DNA from: Clostridia bacterium | Lineage (GTDB): Bacteria > Bacillota > Clostridia > Lachnospirales > Lachnospiraceae | Direction: 5' to 3' | Length of the DNA: 64,000 bases | Assembly: GCA_009929525.1 (NCBI GenBank) | Contig: SAAH01000007.1 | Location: 1-64,000, forward strand | Shown: piece after piece, positions 35,174 through 44,518 of the stretch | How positions within the stretch are numbered: position 1 is the first letter of the stretch | Layout: every line of letters starts with the position of its first letter | The notes under the pieces: model-generated | Database searches by the model: none | The model's input: the letters and a program-made list of their open reading frames with translations, nothing else | Told to the model about the DNA's origin: nothing | Program-made: the position numbers and the translations under genes

Positions 35174-35893
35174 ATGAGAGTAGCGATTGTAGAAGATCAG
35201 ATGAGTGATGCTGAAAAGCTGAAGGAATTCTTGGGCAGATGCTGTGAAGAATAAGGAGTGGAACTGCAGATCCAGTATTTTGAAAATGGGGAAAAGTTTC
35301 TTCAAAACTTCCAGAGCGGGATGTACGAAGTGGCCTTTTTGGATGTCTATATGGAATCAAAACTTAATGGTATGGATGTCGCCCATAAGATACGGGAAAA
35401 AGACGAAAAATGCCAGATTATTTTTGCTACCACCAGTAATGAATTCGGTGTGGAAAGTTATGAGATACATGCCTTTGACTACCTGTTAAAACCATATGTG
35501 TATGAGAGGCTCCATGAATGTGTGACCCGTTTGATGAAGGAAATGAATACGGTTTCATATTTCATAGAGCTCAAGGTGGGGCGAATACATAGAAAAGTTC
35601 TTTTGGACGAAGTTATTTACACGGATTACAATAATCATTACGTTCAGCTTCATACAGCACAGGAGGTATTGCGAAGCTATATGCCATTTGATACTCTGGC
35701 GGAGATGCTGAAACCATACAAACAATTCCTGAATTGCTATCGAAACTGTTTTGTAAATATGGATCATATCGTGAGCCTGGATAATAAAGATTTCGTTCTG
35801 AGTTCAGGGGAGCGGATGCCGATGTTTAGAAAAGAGAAAAATGAACTGAAACAGATTTATGCTGATTATCTTTTTAATAAGATGAAAGGGTAG
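35174..35893 (+). pseudogene. LytTR response regulator interrupted by one in-frame stop
   Basis: ATG 35174 opens MRVAIVEDQMSDAEKLKEFL, a normal receiver start, and meets TAA at 35252-35254 after 26 codons. The same frame continues without a shift to 35893, giving the rest of a receiver (FLDVYM phospho-site, LLKPY lysine) and a LytTR domain (FLNCYRNCFVNMDHIV). A single base change of a Lys, Gln or Glu codon would explain it. Restart at GTG 35258 would give 211 residues lacking the first strand and acidic residues, so it should not be phosphorylatable. No kinase gene is adjacent. It could also be a sequencing error. Confidence 0.85.
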
Positions 35894-35961
35894 GAAAAAA
35901 GTGCTTGCTTTTCTTAGTAGAATGTGATAATATTATTTTCGGCTCGAACGAACAGAAACTT

Positions 35962-36044
35962 GCCGCTGTGGCGGAATTGGCAGACGCACATGACTCAAAA
36001 TCATGCGGTTAACAGCCGTGCCGGTTCGAGTCCGGCCAGCGGCA
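35962..36044 (+). tRNA. tRNA-Leu (anticodon CAA)
   Basis: 83 bases. Acceptor GCCGCTG pairs with CAGCGGC, followed by discriminator A. The anticodon loop is CTCAAAA. The variable arm GCGGTTAACAGCCGT is long, as in leucine tRNAs. The T arm is CCGGTTCGAGTCCGG. CCA is not encoded. Confidence 0.96.
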
Positions 36045-36048
36045 TATG

Positions 36049-36085
36049 AAAACCGAAATCTGAAAAGATTTCGGTTTTTCTCTTT
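36049..36085 (+). terminator. Intrinsic terminator after tRNA-Leu
   Basis: AACCGAAATCT (36051-36061), loop GAAA, AGATTTCGGTT (36066-36076), then TTTCTCTTTT. It separates tRNA-Leu from the next two tRNA genes. Confidence 0.85.
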
Positions 36086-36101
36086 TCTTTTTTAAAAATT
36101 G

Positions 36102-36110
36102 TGCTATACT
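36102..36110 (+). promoter_or_regulatory. Extended -10 promoter for tRNA-Val/tRNA-Gly
   Basis: TGC-TATACT (36102-36110) is an extended -10 box with no good -35. A small TACGC-TTTT-GCGTA hairpin (36135-36149) lies between it and the first tRNA. Confidence 0.5.
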
Positions 36111-36158
36111 AGAGTTTATGAAATGTAGTTTTAGATACGCTTTTGCGTACAAATAATT

Positions 36159-36232
36159 GGAAGTATAGCTCAGCTGGGATGAGCGTTCGCCTCACACGCG
36201 AAAGGTCATGGGTTCGAGCCCCATTACTTCCA
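36159..36232 (+). tRNA. tRNA-Val (anticodon CAC)
   Basis: 74 bases. Acceptor GGAAGTA pairs with TACTTCC, then A. The anticodon stem TTCGC/GCGAA closes loop CTCACAC. The T arm carries GGTTCGAGCCCC. It lies six bases before tRNA-Gly, so both probably come from one precursor. Confidence 0.96.
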
Positions 36233-36238
36233 TTATCT

Positions 36239-36309
36239 GCAGGTATAGTTCATTGGTAGAACACCAGCTTCCCAAGCTGGGGAGGGGGGTTCGATTCCCC
36301 TTACCTGCT
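36239..36309 (+). tRNA. tRNA-Gly (anticodon CCC)
   Basis: 71 bases. Acceptor GCAGGTA pairs with TACCTGC, then T. The anticodon stem CCAGC/GCTGG closes loop TTCCCAA. It has the short D arm typical of glycine tRNAs. Confidence 0.96.
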
Positions 36310-36653
36310 TATGCATTATATTTTTACAGCGATTCGCTGTATCCGGCAGTTCTGCCACAAAATCCAAAGAAAACATGCAATTGAAAATTGAAGAGGAAAG
36401 AATGAGGGATGCTTATGAATTGAATATAAGTTATTTTTTTGCTGTGCATTTTTTATGGTTGATTTTCCAACGATGCAATATTATAATGTGCATATATAAA
36501 CAATAGAATCAATCTGAATAAAAATCCTTCTTAGCTATCTAAGTAAAAACCTATCTAAATAAAATCATCAAAATATAGTCTGAACACAGTCACATCAAAT
36601 AACACATCTAAGGAATGCACATATCTGTGCATCTGTCTAAGAAAGGAATGTAC
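36310..36653 (+). other. 344-base gap between tRNA-Gly and the Rpn-type gene, with promoter
   Basis: AT-rich, no gene seen. A strong promoter, TTGATT (36459-36464), 17-bp spacer, TATAAT (36482-36487), points to the downstream gene and gives a leader of about 160 bases. The leader holds repeats of CTATCTAA near 36536-36560 and a small ATGCACA-TATC-TGTGCAT hairpin at 36615-36632. Confidence 0.6.
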
Positions 36654-37640
36654 ATGAGTCAAAAGAAGGACCAGATCATACTCAACTATCTGGAAAAGCC
36701 GGAGCGGTTGGCAGATCTAATTAATGTAAATTGTTTTCGAGGAGAACAAGTGGTGAAAGAAAGTGACATCCATGTTCTTTCAGGGGAAACAAAACATATC
36801 ATAAAAGATAAAAACGGAGAGATACTCACAGTGTCACGCTTTCGTGATATCCTGCGTGCAGTTACAGCAAATGGGATTTTTATTATCATAGGCTGTGAAA
36901 ATCAAATGAAAATACATTATGCGATGCCAGTGAGGGAAATGCTGTATGATGCACTGAATTATACGGATCAGGTGAAGCAGATTGCAAGAGAACATAAGAA
37001 AAACAAGGAATGGAAGAACAGTGAAGAGTTTTTATCAGGCATGACAAAGGAAGACAGACTAAAGCCGGTCATTACACTATTACTGTACTATGGAGAAAAA
37101 CCATGGGATGGCAGCCTGGATCTGCATGGGATATTGGAGTTTGGTGAATATGAATACTTGAAAGAATATGTGCCGAACTACAGGATGAATCTGATATCCG
37201 TCAGGTGTCCGGAGGATTTGGAACACTATCATACGGATTTGCGTGAATTTTTGGGAATCATGAAGTATGCATCAGATGCATGGGGGATGGAGCGATACGT
37301 AGAGCGGAATAAGGCACGGTTTGATTGTGTAGAAGAAGATCTGCTTGAAGTTATAGCAGAACTACTGGGAGAAAAGAAACGGCTGATGCTAGTGAAAGAA
37401 GAAGTGGAAGAGGAAGGAGGAAAAATCAATATGTGTAAGGCGTTTGATCAGTTGGAGGAACGGGGGTTTAGGAAAGGGAGAGAGCTGGGAATTGAACAAG
37501 GAATAAAGCAGGGAATTGAAGTTTTTATACTTGATAAAATGGAAGATAAGGTTGAGCCGCAGAAAATCATAGAAAAACTGCAGTACAGGTTTTCGTTGAC
37601 GTATGGGGATGCGTGGAAATATTTGGAGAGGTATATGTAG
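36654..37640 (+). CDS. Rpn-family recombination-promoting nuclease / PD-(D/E)XK transposase-like protein
   Basis: 328 residues from ATG 36654 (AAAGGA seven bases upstream; the frame is open from 36615). The N-terminal third fits the Rpn/YhgA-like PD-(D/E)xK fold (VSRFRDILRAV then IIIGCENQ, candidate Asp and ExQ residues). LKPVITLLLYYGEKPWDGSLDLHGIL is a family hallmark. The C-terminal part is helical and ends with repeated GIEQGIKQGIE, common in this group. These proteins cut DNA and promote RecA-independent recombination, but they have no terminal repeats here and do not behave as a simple transposon. Confidence 0.82.
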   Translation: MSQKKDQIILNYLEKPERLADLINVNCFRGEQVVKESDIHVLSGETKHIIKDKNGEILTVSRFRDILRAVTANGIFIIIGCENQMKIHYAMPVREMLYDALNYTDQVKQIAREHKKNKEWKNSEEFLSGMTKEDRLKPVITLLLYYGEKPWDGSLDLHGILEFGEYEYLKEYVPNYRMNLISVRCPEDLEHYHTDLREFLGIMKYASDAWGMERYVERNKARFDCVEEDLLEVIAELLGEKKRLMLVKEEVEEEGGKINMCKAFDQLEERGFRKGRELGIEQGIKQGIEVFILDKMEDKVEPQKIIEKLQYRFSLTYGDAWKYLERYM

Positions 37641-37758
37641 CATGGATATAGTAACCATTAGCCAGAATAAAAATCTACGGTAAATCATTATTTTCAATAG
37701 AATCAAGAAGAAATCTGTCATATCCTTGTGGCGGGTTTCTTTCTTTATATTTTCCATC

Positions 37759-37787
37759 TTGCCAGTCCCCCAAGAAAAAGCTATAAT
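37759..37787 (+). promoter_or_regulatory. Promoter of the cation antiporter gene
   Basis: TTGCCA (37759-37764), 17-bp spacer, TATAAT (37782-37787). A small GCCC-AAA-GGGC hairpin lies in the leader at 37803-37813. Confidence 0.65.
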
Positions 37788-37830
37788 AGTCTACATACGA
37801 ATGCCCAAAGGGCTATATTAAGGAGGAAAT

Positions 37831-38769
37831 ATGATACTGGATTTGGTTATACTGGTTATCGGGTTTGCGCTTCTTATTAAAGGAGCTGATTTTTTAGTAG
37901 CAGGAGCTGCGGGGATTGCGGAGAGATTTCACATTCCGCAGATAGTGATCGGTCTTACAATCGTAGCTTTTGGTACGAGTGCTCCGGAGGCGGCTATTAG
38001 CATCTCGGCGGGACTCAAGGGGGCAACAGGAATTTCAATAGGAAATGTAGTGGGAAGTAATATCCTAAATATATTATTGATTTTGGGGATAACAGCATGT
38101 ATTGTTCCACTCAAGGTGGAAAAGAGCACAATCAAATTCGAGATTCCATTTACCATTTTTATCACGATTCTTCTTGTGATCATGGGAAATACTTTAGGGG
38201 AAATTGGATTTTTTACAGGTTGTTTGTTCTGGCTTCTGTTTATCGTATTTTTGGCATATTTGTATCGGATTTCGAGGCAAAACCAACAAGAAGAGTTGGA
38301 AAATCAGCAGCATAAGATGCAAAAGATATGGGTCCTTGCACTTGTGACAGTGGGTGGTCTGGCAGCTATCATATTTGGCAGTGATCTTACGGTAGACAGT
38401 GCTACCAGCATAGCTACGAGACTGGGAATGAGTGACCGTCTGATCGGACTTACGATCGTAGCATTTGGTACATCTTTACCAGAGCTTGTGACATCTGTTA
38501 CGGCGGCAAGAAAGAATAATGTAGATATAGCCATAGGAAATATTGTTGGAAGCAACATTTTTAATATATTATTTGTTCTGGGTACTACATGCCTTGTGGC
38601 AACGGTACCGTATGCATCCAAGTTCTTTGTGGATGGATTGGTTTGTATCGGTGCAGCAGTTCTTTTATGGCTGTGTGTTGCGAAGACGAAGGTGCTGAAA
38701 AGATGGGGAGGAGTTATCTTCCTGATATCTTATGGAGCTTATTTTGTATATCTGCTGACAATGCAATAA
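37831..38769 (+). CDS. Sodium/calcium exchanger family antiporter
   Basis: 312 residues with about ten membrane helices and two homologous halves. Each half carries an alpha-repeat: GLTIVAFGTSAPEAAISISA with GNVVGSNILNILLILG in the first, and GLTIVAFGTSLPELVTSVTA with GNIVGSNIFNILFVLG in the second. The acidic residues in these repeats bind Ca2+ or Na+ in this (CaCA, YrbG-like) family. It probably extrudes Ca2+ in exchange for Na+ or H+. It is followed by a nitroreductase gene 22 bases later. Confidence 0.93.
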   Translation: MILDLVILVIGFALLIKGADFLVAGAAGIAERFHIPQIVIGLTIVAFGTSAPEAAISISAGLKGATGISIGNVVGSNILNILLILGITACIVPLKVEKSTIKFEIPFTIFITILLVIMGNTLGEIGFFTGCLFWLLFIVFLAYLYRISRQNQQEELENQQHKMQKIWVLALVTVGGLAAIIFGSDLTVDSATSIATRLGMSDRLIGLTIVAFGTSLPELVTSVTAARKNNVDIAIGNIVGSNIFNILFVLGTTCLVATVPYASKFFVDGLVCIGAAVLLWLCVAKTKVLKRWGGVIFLISYGAYFVYLLTMQ

Positions 38770-38791
38770 AACATAAGGAGGAGAATAAACC

Positions 38792-39313
38792 ATGAACGAA
38801 ACATTAAAGACATTGGTAACGAGAAGAAGCGTGAGATCATACCTGCCGGAACAGATCAAAAAAGAAGAACTGGACCAGATTCTTGAGGCTGGTGAGTATG
38901 CAGCAAGTGGAATGGGAATGCAGTCGGCAATCATGATTGTAGTTCAGGATGCGGATACTATTAAGTATCTTTCCGAACTGAATGCAAAGGTCATGGGAGT
39001 TACTTCAGATCCGTTTTACGGAGCACCTACGGTGGTGATCGTGCTGGCAGATAAGAATAGAGGAACCTGTGTGGAAGATGGAAGTCTTGTGATGGGAAAT
39101 CTTATGAACGCAGCAGCGTCTCTGGGAGTAGGTTCTTGCTGGATACACAGAGCCCAAGAGGTATTTTCTTCAAAAGAGGGCCAGGACCTCCTTAAAAAAT
39201 GGGGAATCGAAGGCGAATATATCGGTGTGGGACACTGCATATTGGGCTATGCCAAAGGAGATATGCCGGAGGCAAAACCAAGAAAAGAAAATTACGTTTA
39301 TTTTGCAAAATAA
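38792..39313 (+). CDS. Nitroreductase-family flavoprotein
   Basis: 173 residues. The FMN-binding start is LKTLVTRRSVRSYLPEQIKKEELDQILEAGEYAASGMGMQS. GAPTVVIVLADK and NLMNAAASLGVGSCWIHRAQEVF fit the family middle, and GVGHCILGYAKGD the end. It uses NAD(P)H to reduce nitro or quinone compounds; the real substrate is unknown. AAGGAGGA precedes the ATG, and it shares a transcript with the antiporter gene upstream and the small cysteine protein gene downstream. Confidence 0.92.
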   Translation: MNETLKTLVTRRSVRSYLPEQIKKEELDQILEAGEYAASGMGMQSAIMIVVQDADTIKYLSELNAKVMGVTSDPFYGAPTVVIVLADKNRGTCVEDGSLVMGNLMNAAASLGVGSCWIHRAQEVFSSKEGQDLLKKWGIEGEYIGVGHCILGYAKGDMPEAKPRKENYVYFAK

Positions 39314-39338
39314 AGAACAGCAGTAAAGGAACGATAAT

Positions 39339-39518
39339 ATGTCAGGAAAAAGCAACTGCGATACCTGCAGTAATTATATATATGATGAAGAAAGTGAATG
39401 TTATTGTTGCGATATCAACCTTGATGAGGATGAGATGTATCGTTTTATGAGTGACACTTTGTATAATTGCCCCTATTATCAATTGGATGATGAGTATAGG
39501 ATTGCGCGGAAACAGTAA
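39339..39518 (+). CDS. Small cysteine-rich protein, DUF6472-like
   Basis: 59 residues, ATG 39339 after AAAGGA, TAA at 39516-39518. Cysteines occur as CDTC, then CYCC and a later C in YNCPYY, so a metal site is likely. The acidic core NLDEDEMYRFMSDTLYNCPYYQLDDEYRI matches a small family found widely in Lachnospiraceae. Function unknown. It starts 25 bases after the nitroreductase gene. Confidence 0.8.
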   Translation: MSGKSNCDTCSNYIYDEESECYCCDINLDEDEMYRFMSDTLYNCPYYQLDDEYRIARKQ

Positions 39519-39580
39519 CGGATAGGCGGTAATGCCAGATCATGGAGGGGTTGCACATTGTCAGGTTATAAAATTTTAAT

Positions 39581-39609
39581 TTGACAAACAAAGCATTCCT
39601 TAATACAAT
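39581..39609 (+). promoter_or_regulatory. Promoter of the acidic-tailed membrane protein gene
   Basis: TTGACA (39581-39586), 17-bp spacer, TACAAT (39604-39609). A TTCAGGA/TCCTGAA stem-loop at 39663-39681 lies in the leader just before the ribosome site. Confidence 0.7.
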
Positions 39610-39705
39610 GTTCTTTAACGGCCCCCTTTGGGACAAAAGGAAAGGGGTAATTAGAATGATTGTTCAGGACGTAATCCTGAATGGTTGTAATTCAGGAGGA
39701 AAATG

Positions 39706-40527
39706 ATGTATAACTATGAAAATCAAAAAGAAATGCGTTCTGCAATCAACGGTAAAATGATTGTAATGGTCGTGGGAATGTTTCTTATCATAACCGCGGT
39801 TACAACGACTTTGCTCCAGGCATTCCAATATTTGTATATGGCAAATGCTGCAAATGGTGGGATGCAAGATGCTATAGATGCTCTTGCCCAAGCACAGCTT
39901 AGTATAGGACAGGTTGTCGGCATAGGTGTAGCTTATGTGATAACTGGAATTGTGCAAGTGGTGGCTGGAATTGTCTGCGTGAAGTTCTCAAACCGTCTTG
40001 ATAAAGTGAAATTATGCTTGTATATGGATGGATTATTGTTTTTGGTAGTGATTCTCCAGCAGGTATATCTGATGCTTCTTTTGCAGACCTTGAATCCTTT
40101 TGGAATGCTTTCTGGATTGGTTATGCCGGCTTTCCTTCTTTGGGCTATCACACGCCTTATGAAATTGGCTAAAAAATATCCGGATCGTAAGTTTGCAGTA
40201 GAACCGAATCCTGCCAGGAATCAGAGAAAAGCGACAGCACAGGCTCAGCCAAAGAAAAATCTGATGGAGAAAGCAAAAGCACAGGTATCAGATGAAGAAC
40301 TCGCAGCACGTGTTGCAGGAGAAATCCCGTTGGATGATGCAAAGGATGTTAGCGATACTGTTATGACTGCAGAAGTGATAGATGATGATGATGTGCAGGA
40401 ATCTGGCTCAACAGAGGAAAACGATGCACAGGATGCAGAGTGGACAGAATCGACAGATGAAAACGATATGCAGGATGCAGAAACTAGTGAAGAATCAGAT
40501 AGCGATTTGGATGAAACAAAAGAATAA
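39706..40527 (+). CDS. Membrane protein of unknown function with acidic repeat tail
   Basis: 273 residues from ATG 39706, six bases after AGGAGG (an ATG three bases earlier is too close). There are four membrane helices within residues 18-150, with a short basic loop (RLMKLAKKYPDRK), so the long tail should be cytoplasmic. The tail (about 165-273) is disordered and becomes very acidic, with two near-copies of a 14-residue unit around ENDAQDAEWTES and ENDMQDAETSEE. I do not recognise a family. It has its own promoter and terminator. Confidence 0.7.
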   Translation: MYNYENQKEMRSAINGKMIVMVVGMFLIITAVTTTLLQAFQYLYMANAANGGMQDAIDALAQAQLSIGQVVGIGVAYVITGIVQVVAGIVCVKFSNRLDKVKLCLYMDGLLFLVVILQQVYLMLLLQTLNPFGMLSGLVMPAFLLWAITRLMKLAKKYPDRKFAVEPNPARNQRKATAQAQPKKNLMEKAKAQVSDEELAARVAGEIPLDDAKDVSDTVMTAEVIDDDDVQESGSTEENDAQDAEWTESTDENDMQDAETSEESDSDLDETKE

Positions 40528-40539
40528 GTAAAATATAAG

Positions 40540-40587
40540 AAAAACCCCGGCGGTCAGCGAAGATGGACTGAGCTTCCGGGGGTTTTC
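40540..40587 (+). terminator. Intrinsic terminator
   Basis: AAAACCCCGG (40541-40550) pairs with CCGGGGGTTTT (40576-40586). The intervening stretch can pair further through GTCAG/CTGAG. Confidence 0.75.
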
Positions 40588-40608
40588 TGTCTGAAAGGAG
40601 GGGTCAAA

Positions 40609-41772
40609 ATGCGTTTTTTTCATTTGTCGGATCTACATATAGGAAAACAATTTTATGGATATCCTCTTTTGGAAGATCAGGAGTGGATATTAAAAGAGAT
40701 TCTCCAGCTGGTACGTGAACGAAGACCGGATGCAGTTCTCATATCGGGAGATGTGTATGACAAATCTGTGCCGGCGGCGGAAGCGGTAGCTGTCTTTGAT
40801 CATTTTCTGGGTGAGCTTGCCAGTATTGAACCAAGGATACCGGTACTTGTGATCAGTGGAAATCATGATTCTGGGGAGCGTCTTTCCTTTGCGGGAAGTA
40901 TTCTGGAAAATGAGCAGGTCTATATCATGGGAAATGCACCGAAAGGGCCCAAAGAGTGGCTGAAAAAGGTTACTTTGGAAGATGAGTGGGGGAAAGCAGA
41001 TATTTATATGCTTCCATTTTTAAAGCCGGGCATGGTGAAAAATGTTTTTAACGAAGGTGAGGAGCCGGAAACTTATCAGGAAGCAGTAAGCGGAATCCTG
41101 TCAAGAGAAAACGTGGATGAAAATCACAGAAATATACTTATGGCTCATCAATTTTTTACTGCTGGTGGGGAAGGTCCCAAGTTAAGTGAGTCCGAAACCG
41201 TTTCCGTGGGTGGAATCGATCAGGTAGATACAAAATGTCTGGATGGATTTGACTATGTGGCACTGGGACATATCCATCGTCCTCAGTCCATGGGAAGAGA
41301 AGCAGTGAGATACTGCGGGACGCCTTTGAAATATTCGGTCAGCGAATGGAATCAGATAAAGTCCTTGACGGAAGTAGAGATAGGCGAAAAAGGCACGCAG
41401 CCGCAGATACATCTATTGGAGCTGCATCCCCTCAGGGATGTGAGAGTTATAAGAGGAAAGCTGGAAGACATACTTTTGGCAGCAGAGGGGGAGGTAAGCG
41501 ATGATTATGTGAGTGTGACACTGACAGATGAACAGGATCCCTATCAGCCCAAGGAACGTCTGGAGGCAATATTTCCGCATATACTCGAGGTCAAGATGGA
41601 CAATTCCCGCACGAGCGGTTTGGAGTGGCTGGAGGAAGAGACAGAGACGATCACAGACCCCAAAGAAGTATTTGAACGATTTTTCTTTCAGATGCAGGGA
41701 CGGGAGATGGACGAAGAAGAAAAGTTGATTCTGCAGGAAGTTTTTGAAAGTGTAGGTGAGGCGGAAGGATGA
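40609..41772 (+). CDS. sbcD: Exonuclease SbcCD subunit D
   Basis: 387 residues. The Mre11-type metallophosphoesterase motifs are all visible: FFHLSDLHIGKQ, ISGDVYDKSVP, VISGNHDSGERL, LMAHQFF and YVALGHIHRPQ. With SbcC it opens DNA hairpins and trims protein-blocked ends. GAAAGGAGGGG precedes the ATG. The last four bases overlap the sbcC start (ATGA), so the two are translationally coupled. Long palindromes of the kind SbcCD cuts occur in this very window. Confidence 0.96.
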   Translation: MRFFHLSDLHIGKQFYGYPLLEDQEWILKEILQLVRERRPDAVLISGDVYDKSVPAAEAVAVFDHFLGELASIEPRIPVLVISGNHDSGERLSFAGSILENEQVYIMGNAPKGPKEWLKKVTLEDEWGKADIYMLPFLKPGMVKNVFNEGEEPETYQEAVSGILSRENVDENHRNILMAHQFFTAGGEGPKLSESETVSVGGIDQVDTKCLDGFDYVALGHIHRPQSMGREAVRYCGTPLKYSVSEWNQIKSLTEVEIGEKGTQPQIHLLELHPLRDVRVIRGKLEDILLAAEGEVSDDYVSVTLTDEQDPYQPKERLEAIFPHILEVKMDNSRTSGLEWLEEETETITDPKEVFERFFFQMQGREMDEEEKLILQEVFESVGEAEG

Positions 41773-44480
41773 AACCAATTTATCTGAAAATGTCAGCGTT
41801 TGGATCGTATGCAGGAGAGACGGAGATAGATTTTACGAAGATCAATCAGGGAGTATTTCTTATCACTGGGGACACAGGTGCAGGGAAAACTACCATATTT
41901 GATGGGATCACGTATGCTCTGTATGGTCAGACCAGCGGCGGCAGACGGGATGGTTCGATGATGAGGAGTCAGTATGCGGATCTTGGGACAAAGACCTATG
42001 TGGAACTGGAATTTGAAGTGAGAGGAAAGCGGTATCATGTACTTCGCAATCCGGAATATGAACGGGAATCAAAGCGTAAGAATAAGGACGGAGAACGAAC
42101 GACAACAAAGGAAAAAGCAGGTGTAGAACTGTATCTTGCCGATGGAACCATGTATGGCGGGACAAGACAGGAGATCAATCGGAAGTTGGTGGAGATCCTT
42201 GGGGTAGATGCCCGTCAGTTTACGCAGATTGCAATGATCGCACAGGGGGATTTTATGAAACTCCTTCTTGCAAAATCAGATGAAAGAAAAGAAATATTTT
42301 CCAGGATATTTGACACTCGAGTATTCTGGAGGGTACAGGAGATATTGAAAAATCAGGCAAAAAGCCTTTATATACAACTGGAGGATAACAGAAAATCATG
42401 CCTTCGCGAGATCGAACAGCTGGAGGGAACGAAGGCTGAGGATGAATCTTTGAAAAAGAATTTTCTGGAGAGTGGACAGCGAGAGCCTGATCTTGACGGG
42501 GTATTGACCTTTGTGACGGATATTCTTGAAGAAGATCAGAAAATATATAAAAAGTCGCAGGAAAATGAGAAAAAATGTTCCAGAGAACTGGAAAAGAAAA
42601 GTCAGGAATACAGTCTTGGAAAAGAAAGAATGATTCAGTTTCAGGAATTGGATAAAGTTCAGATGAACTGGGAGCAGTTGGAAGAGAAAAAAGAATTCTG
42701 GGAAGAAAAAACGAGAAAGCTCCAATGGGCGAAAAAAAGCATACCGGTGGCAGCCCAGGAGGAAGCTTATAAAAAGGCGGAGGGTAATCTGGAGATTACG
42801 CAAAAAAGACTGGAAACCCTTGATAAATGGTTTGCAGAACATGGTCAGGAGACAAAAGAGAAGAGTATACAGCTTGATAAGATCAAGTCTTATCAGCAGA
42901 AACTTCAAAAAGAGGAGTTGCCGGCACTTCAAAAGCTCAGCCAGTCCCTGGAAAAATATGAAAAACTGCAAAGAAGTATGGAAGAAGCTTCTATATTAAA
43001 GGGAAAATTGGAGACAGAGAAGAACAGGTATCAAGCGGCAGAGAAAACATATCAGCTTTATGCTGTAGAGTATGAGGAGATTTACCAGTCATATTTCAAA
43101 GAGCAGGCAGGAATTCTGGCATCTGAACTGACAGAGGGGAAACCATGTCCGGTATGTGGATCTATCACGCATCCGAAGTTAGCGCCACTTTCTCAAGATG
43201 CGCCAACAAAGGAACAGGTGGAGCGAAAGAAAACGAAGCGGGCGAAAGCTGAGAAGGAAAGAGAAAGCACCCAGAGAACACTTCTGGATATATCTTCAAA
43301 GTTTGAGACAAAGATGGCTGTGATAAGAGAGACTCAGCAGGAACTTTTAGGGAAGGAATCCGGGGAAACCTCACTGGAAGAGATTAAGACAAGGTGGGAT
43401 ACCTGGGAGCAAAAAGCAAGAGAACGCCTGAAAAAGGGAAATGAGCTGGTCCGTACAACGGAGTTAAAACTGGAAGAGTGTATGGCAGATCATCAGAAAG
43501 CTGTCCGTGTGGAGAGCATACGAAAAGGACAACTGGAGGAGAATCAGGAGCTTGAGAAAAATCAGAGAAAACTGCTTGATATAGAAAAACAAAAGTATTT
43601 CGCTGCTTTGCAGGCACAGGGATTTGAGACTGAGGAAATGTATAGAAGCTGTAAGATGGATGATGTTATGAGAGAAAATCAAGAAGAACAGCTTGCCGAA
43701 TATCAGCATGCAAGGCTGGAGACGGCTCAGCAAAAAAAGCTTCTTGAAGCACAGCTTGAGGGCAAAAAGAGACCAGAGCTTACGGAACTTGAAACACTGA
43801 TCAGTGATATGAGAGAAAAACAGCGTCTTATGGAAAAAGAGATCCGAAGGATATACAGCCGCAGAGAAAAGAACCGCAGTGCTATGAGAAAATTGATGGC
43901 ACTGGAAAAAGAGAGAGCAGAACTTCGTGCACGATACGAAAAAATAGGAAACATAAGCAGGACAGCCAATGGAAACTTAAGTGGAAGTGTAAAAATCGAT
44001 TTCGAATCCTATATGCAGAGGCAATATTTTGAACAGATGATAAATTGTGCCAATCATCATCTGCAGAAGATGGCGGCAGGGCAGTTTCTATTAAGATGCA
44101 GAAGTCTGGAACATCTGTCTACCCAGGGGAGTGCCGGGCTTGATCTGGATGTCTACAGTCTGGTCACTGGAAAAGAAAGAGATGTAAAGACACTTTCAGG
44201 AGGAGAGTCCTTCATGGCATCATTGGCTCTGGCATTGGGGATGACGGATGTGATCACCAGGACCTGTGGAGCGGTCAGGATAGAGACGTTGTTTATCGAT
44301 GAGGGCTTTGGCTCTCTGGATGAGAATTCCAGAGAACAGGCGATCAGGATACTGCAGGGATTGTCAGGCGGGCAGCGGCTTGTAGGAATCATTTCCCATG
44401 TCACAGAGCTGAAAGAACAGATAGAACAAAAGCTTGTGGTGACGAAGAATAAACAGGGCAGTCAGGCAGTATGGAATTAA
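41769..44480 (+). CDS. sbcC: Exonuclease SbcCD subunit C
   Basis: 903 residues, an SMC-like ATPase. The N-terminal Walker A is ITGDTGAGKTTIFDGITYALYG (about 33-54). Two long coiled-coil arms flank the zinc hook CPVC at residues 460-463. The C-terminal half has signature LSGGESFMASLALALG and Walker B ETLFIDEGFGSLD. The protein is somewhat shorter than the E. coli one (about 1050) but complete in all ATPase motifs. It overlaps sbcD by four bases. Confidence 0.96.
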   Translation: MKPIYLKMSAFGSYAGETEIDFTKINQGVFLITGDTGAGKTTIFDGITYALYGQTSGGRRDGSMMRSQYADLGTKTYVELEFEVRGKRYHVLRNPEYERESKRKNKDGERTTTKEKAGVELYLADGTMYGGTRQEINRKLVEILGVDARQFTQIAMIAQGDFMKLLLAKSDERKEIFSRIFDTRVFWRVQEILKNQAKSLYIQLEDNRKSCLREIEQLEGTKAEDESLKKNFLESGQREPDLDGVLTFVTDILEEDQKIYKKSQENEKKCSRELEKKSQEYSLGKERMIQFQELDKVQMNWEQLEEKKEFWEEKTRKLQWAKKSIPVAAQEEAYKKAEGNLEITQKRLETLDKWFAEHGQETKEKSIQLDKIKSYQQKLQKEELPALQKLSQSLEKYEKLQRSMEEASILKGKLETEKNRYQAAEKTYQLYAVEYEEIYQSYFKEQAGILASELTEGKPCPVCGSITHPKLAPLSQDAPTKEQVERKKTKRAKAEKERESTQRTLLDISSKFETKMAVIRETQQELLGKESGETSLEEIKTRWDTWEQKARERLKKGNELVRTTELKLEECMADHQKAVRVESIRKGQLEENQELEKNQRKLLDIEKQKYFAALQAQGFETEEMYRSCKMDDVMRENQEEQLAEYQHARLETAQQKKLLEAQLEGKKRPELTELETLISDMREKQRLMEKEIRRIYSRREKNRSAMRKLMALEKERAELRARYEKIGNISRTANGNLSGSVKIDFESYMQRQYFEQMINCANHHLQKMAAGQFLLRCRSLEHLSTQGSAGLDLDVYSLVTGKERDVKTLSGGESFMASLALALGMTDVITRTCGAVRIETLFIDEGFGSLDENSREQAIRILQGLSGGQRLVGIISHVTELKEQIEQKLVVTKNKQGSQAVWN

Positions 44481-44518
44481 CATATTGTATCCAAAAATGA
44501 TATATAGGAGGGGTTACA

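Noticed and set aside
36654-37640. Rpn gene as part of an insertion sequence
   Set aside because: No terminal inverted repeats or target duplications around it; the family is often annotated as transposase-like without being a mobile element.
40061-40160. Short repeats considered as a CRISPR array or phage remnant anywhere in the window
   Set aside because: No set of three or more regularly spaced repeats with unique spacers and no phage genes were found.
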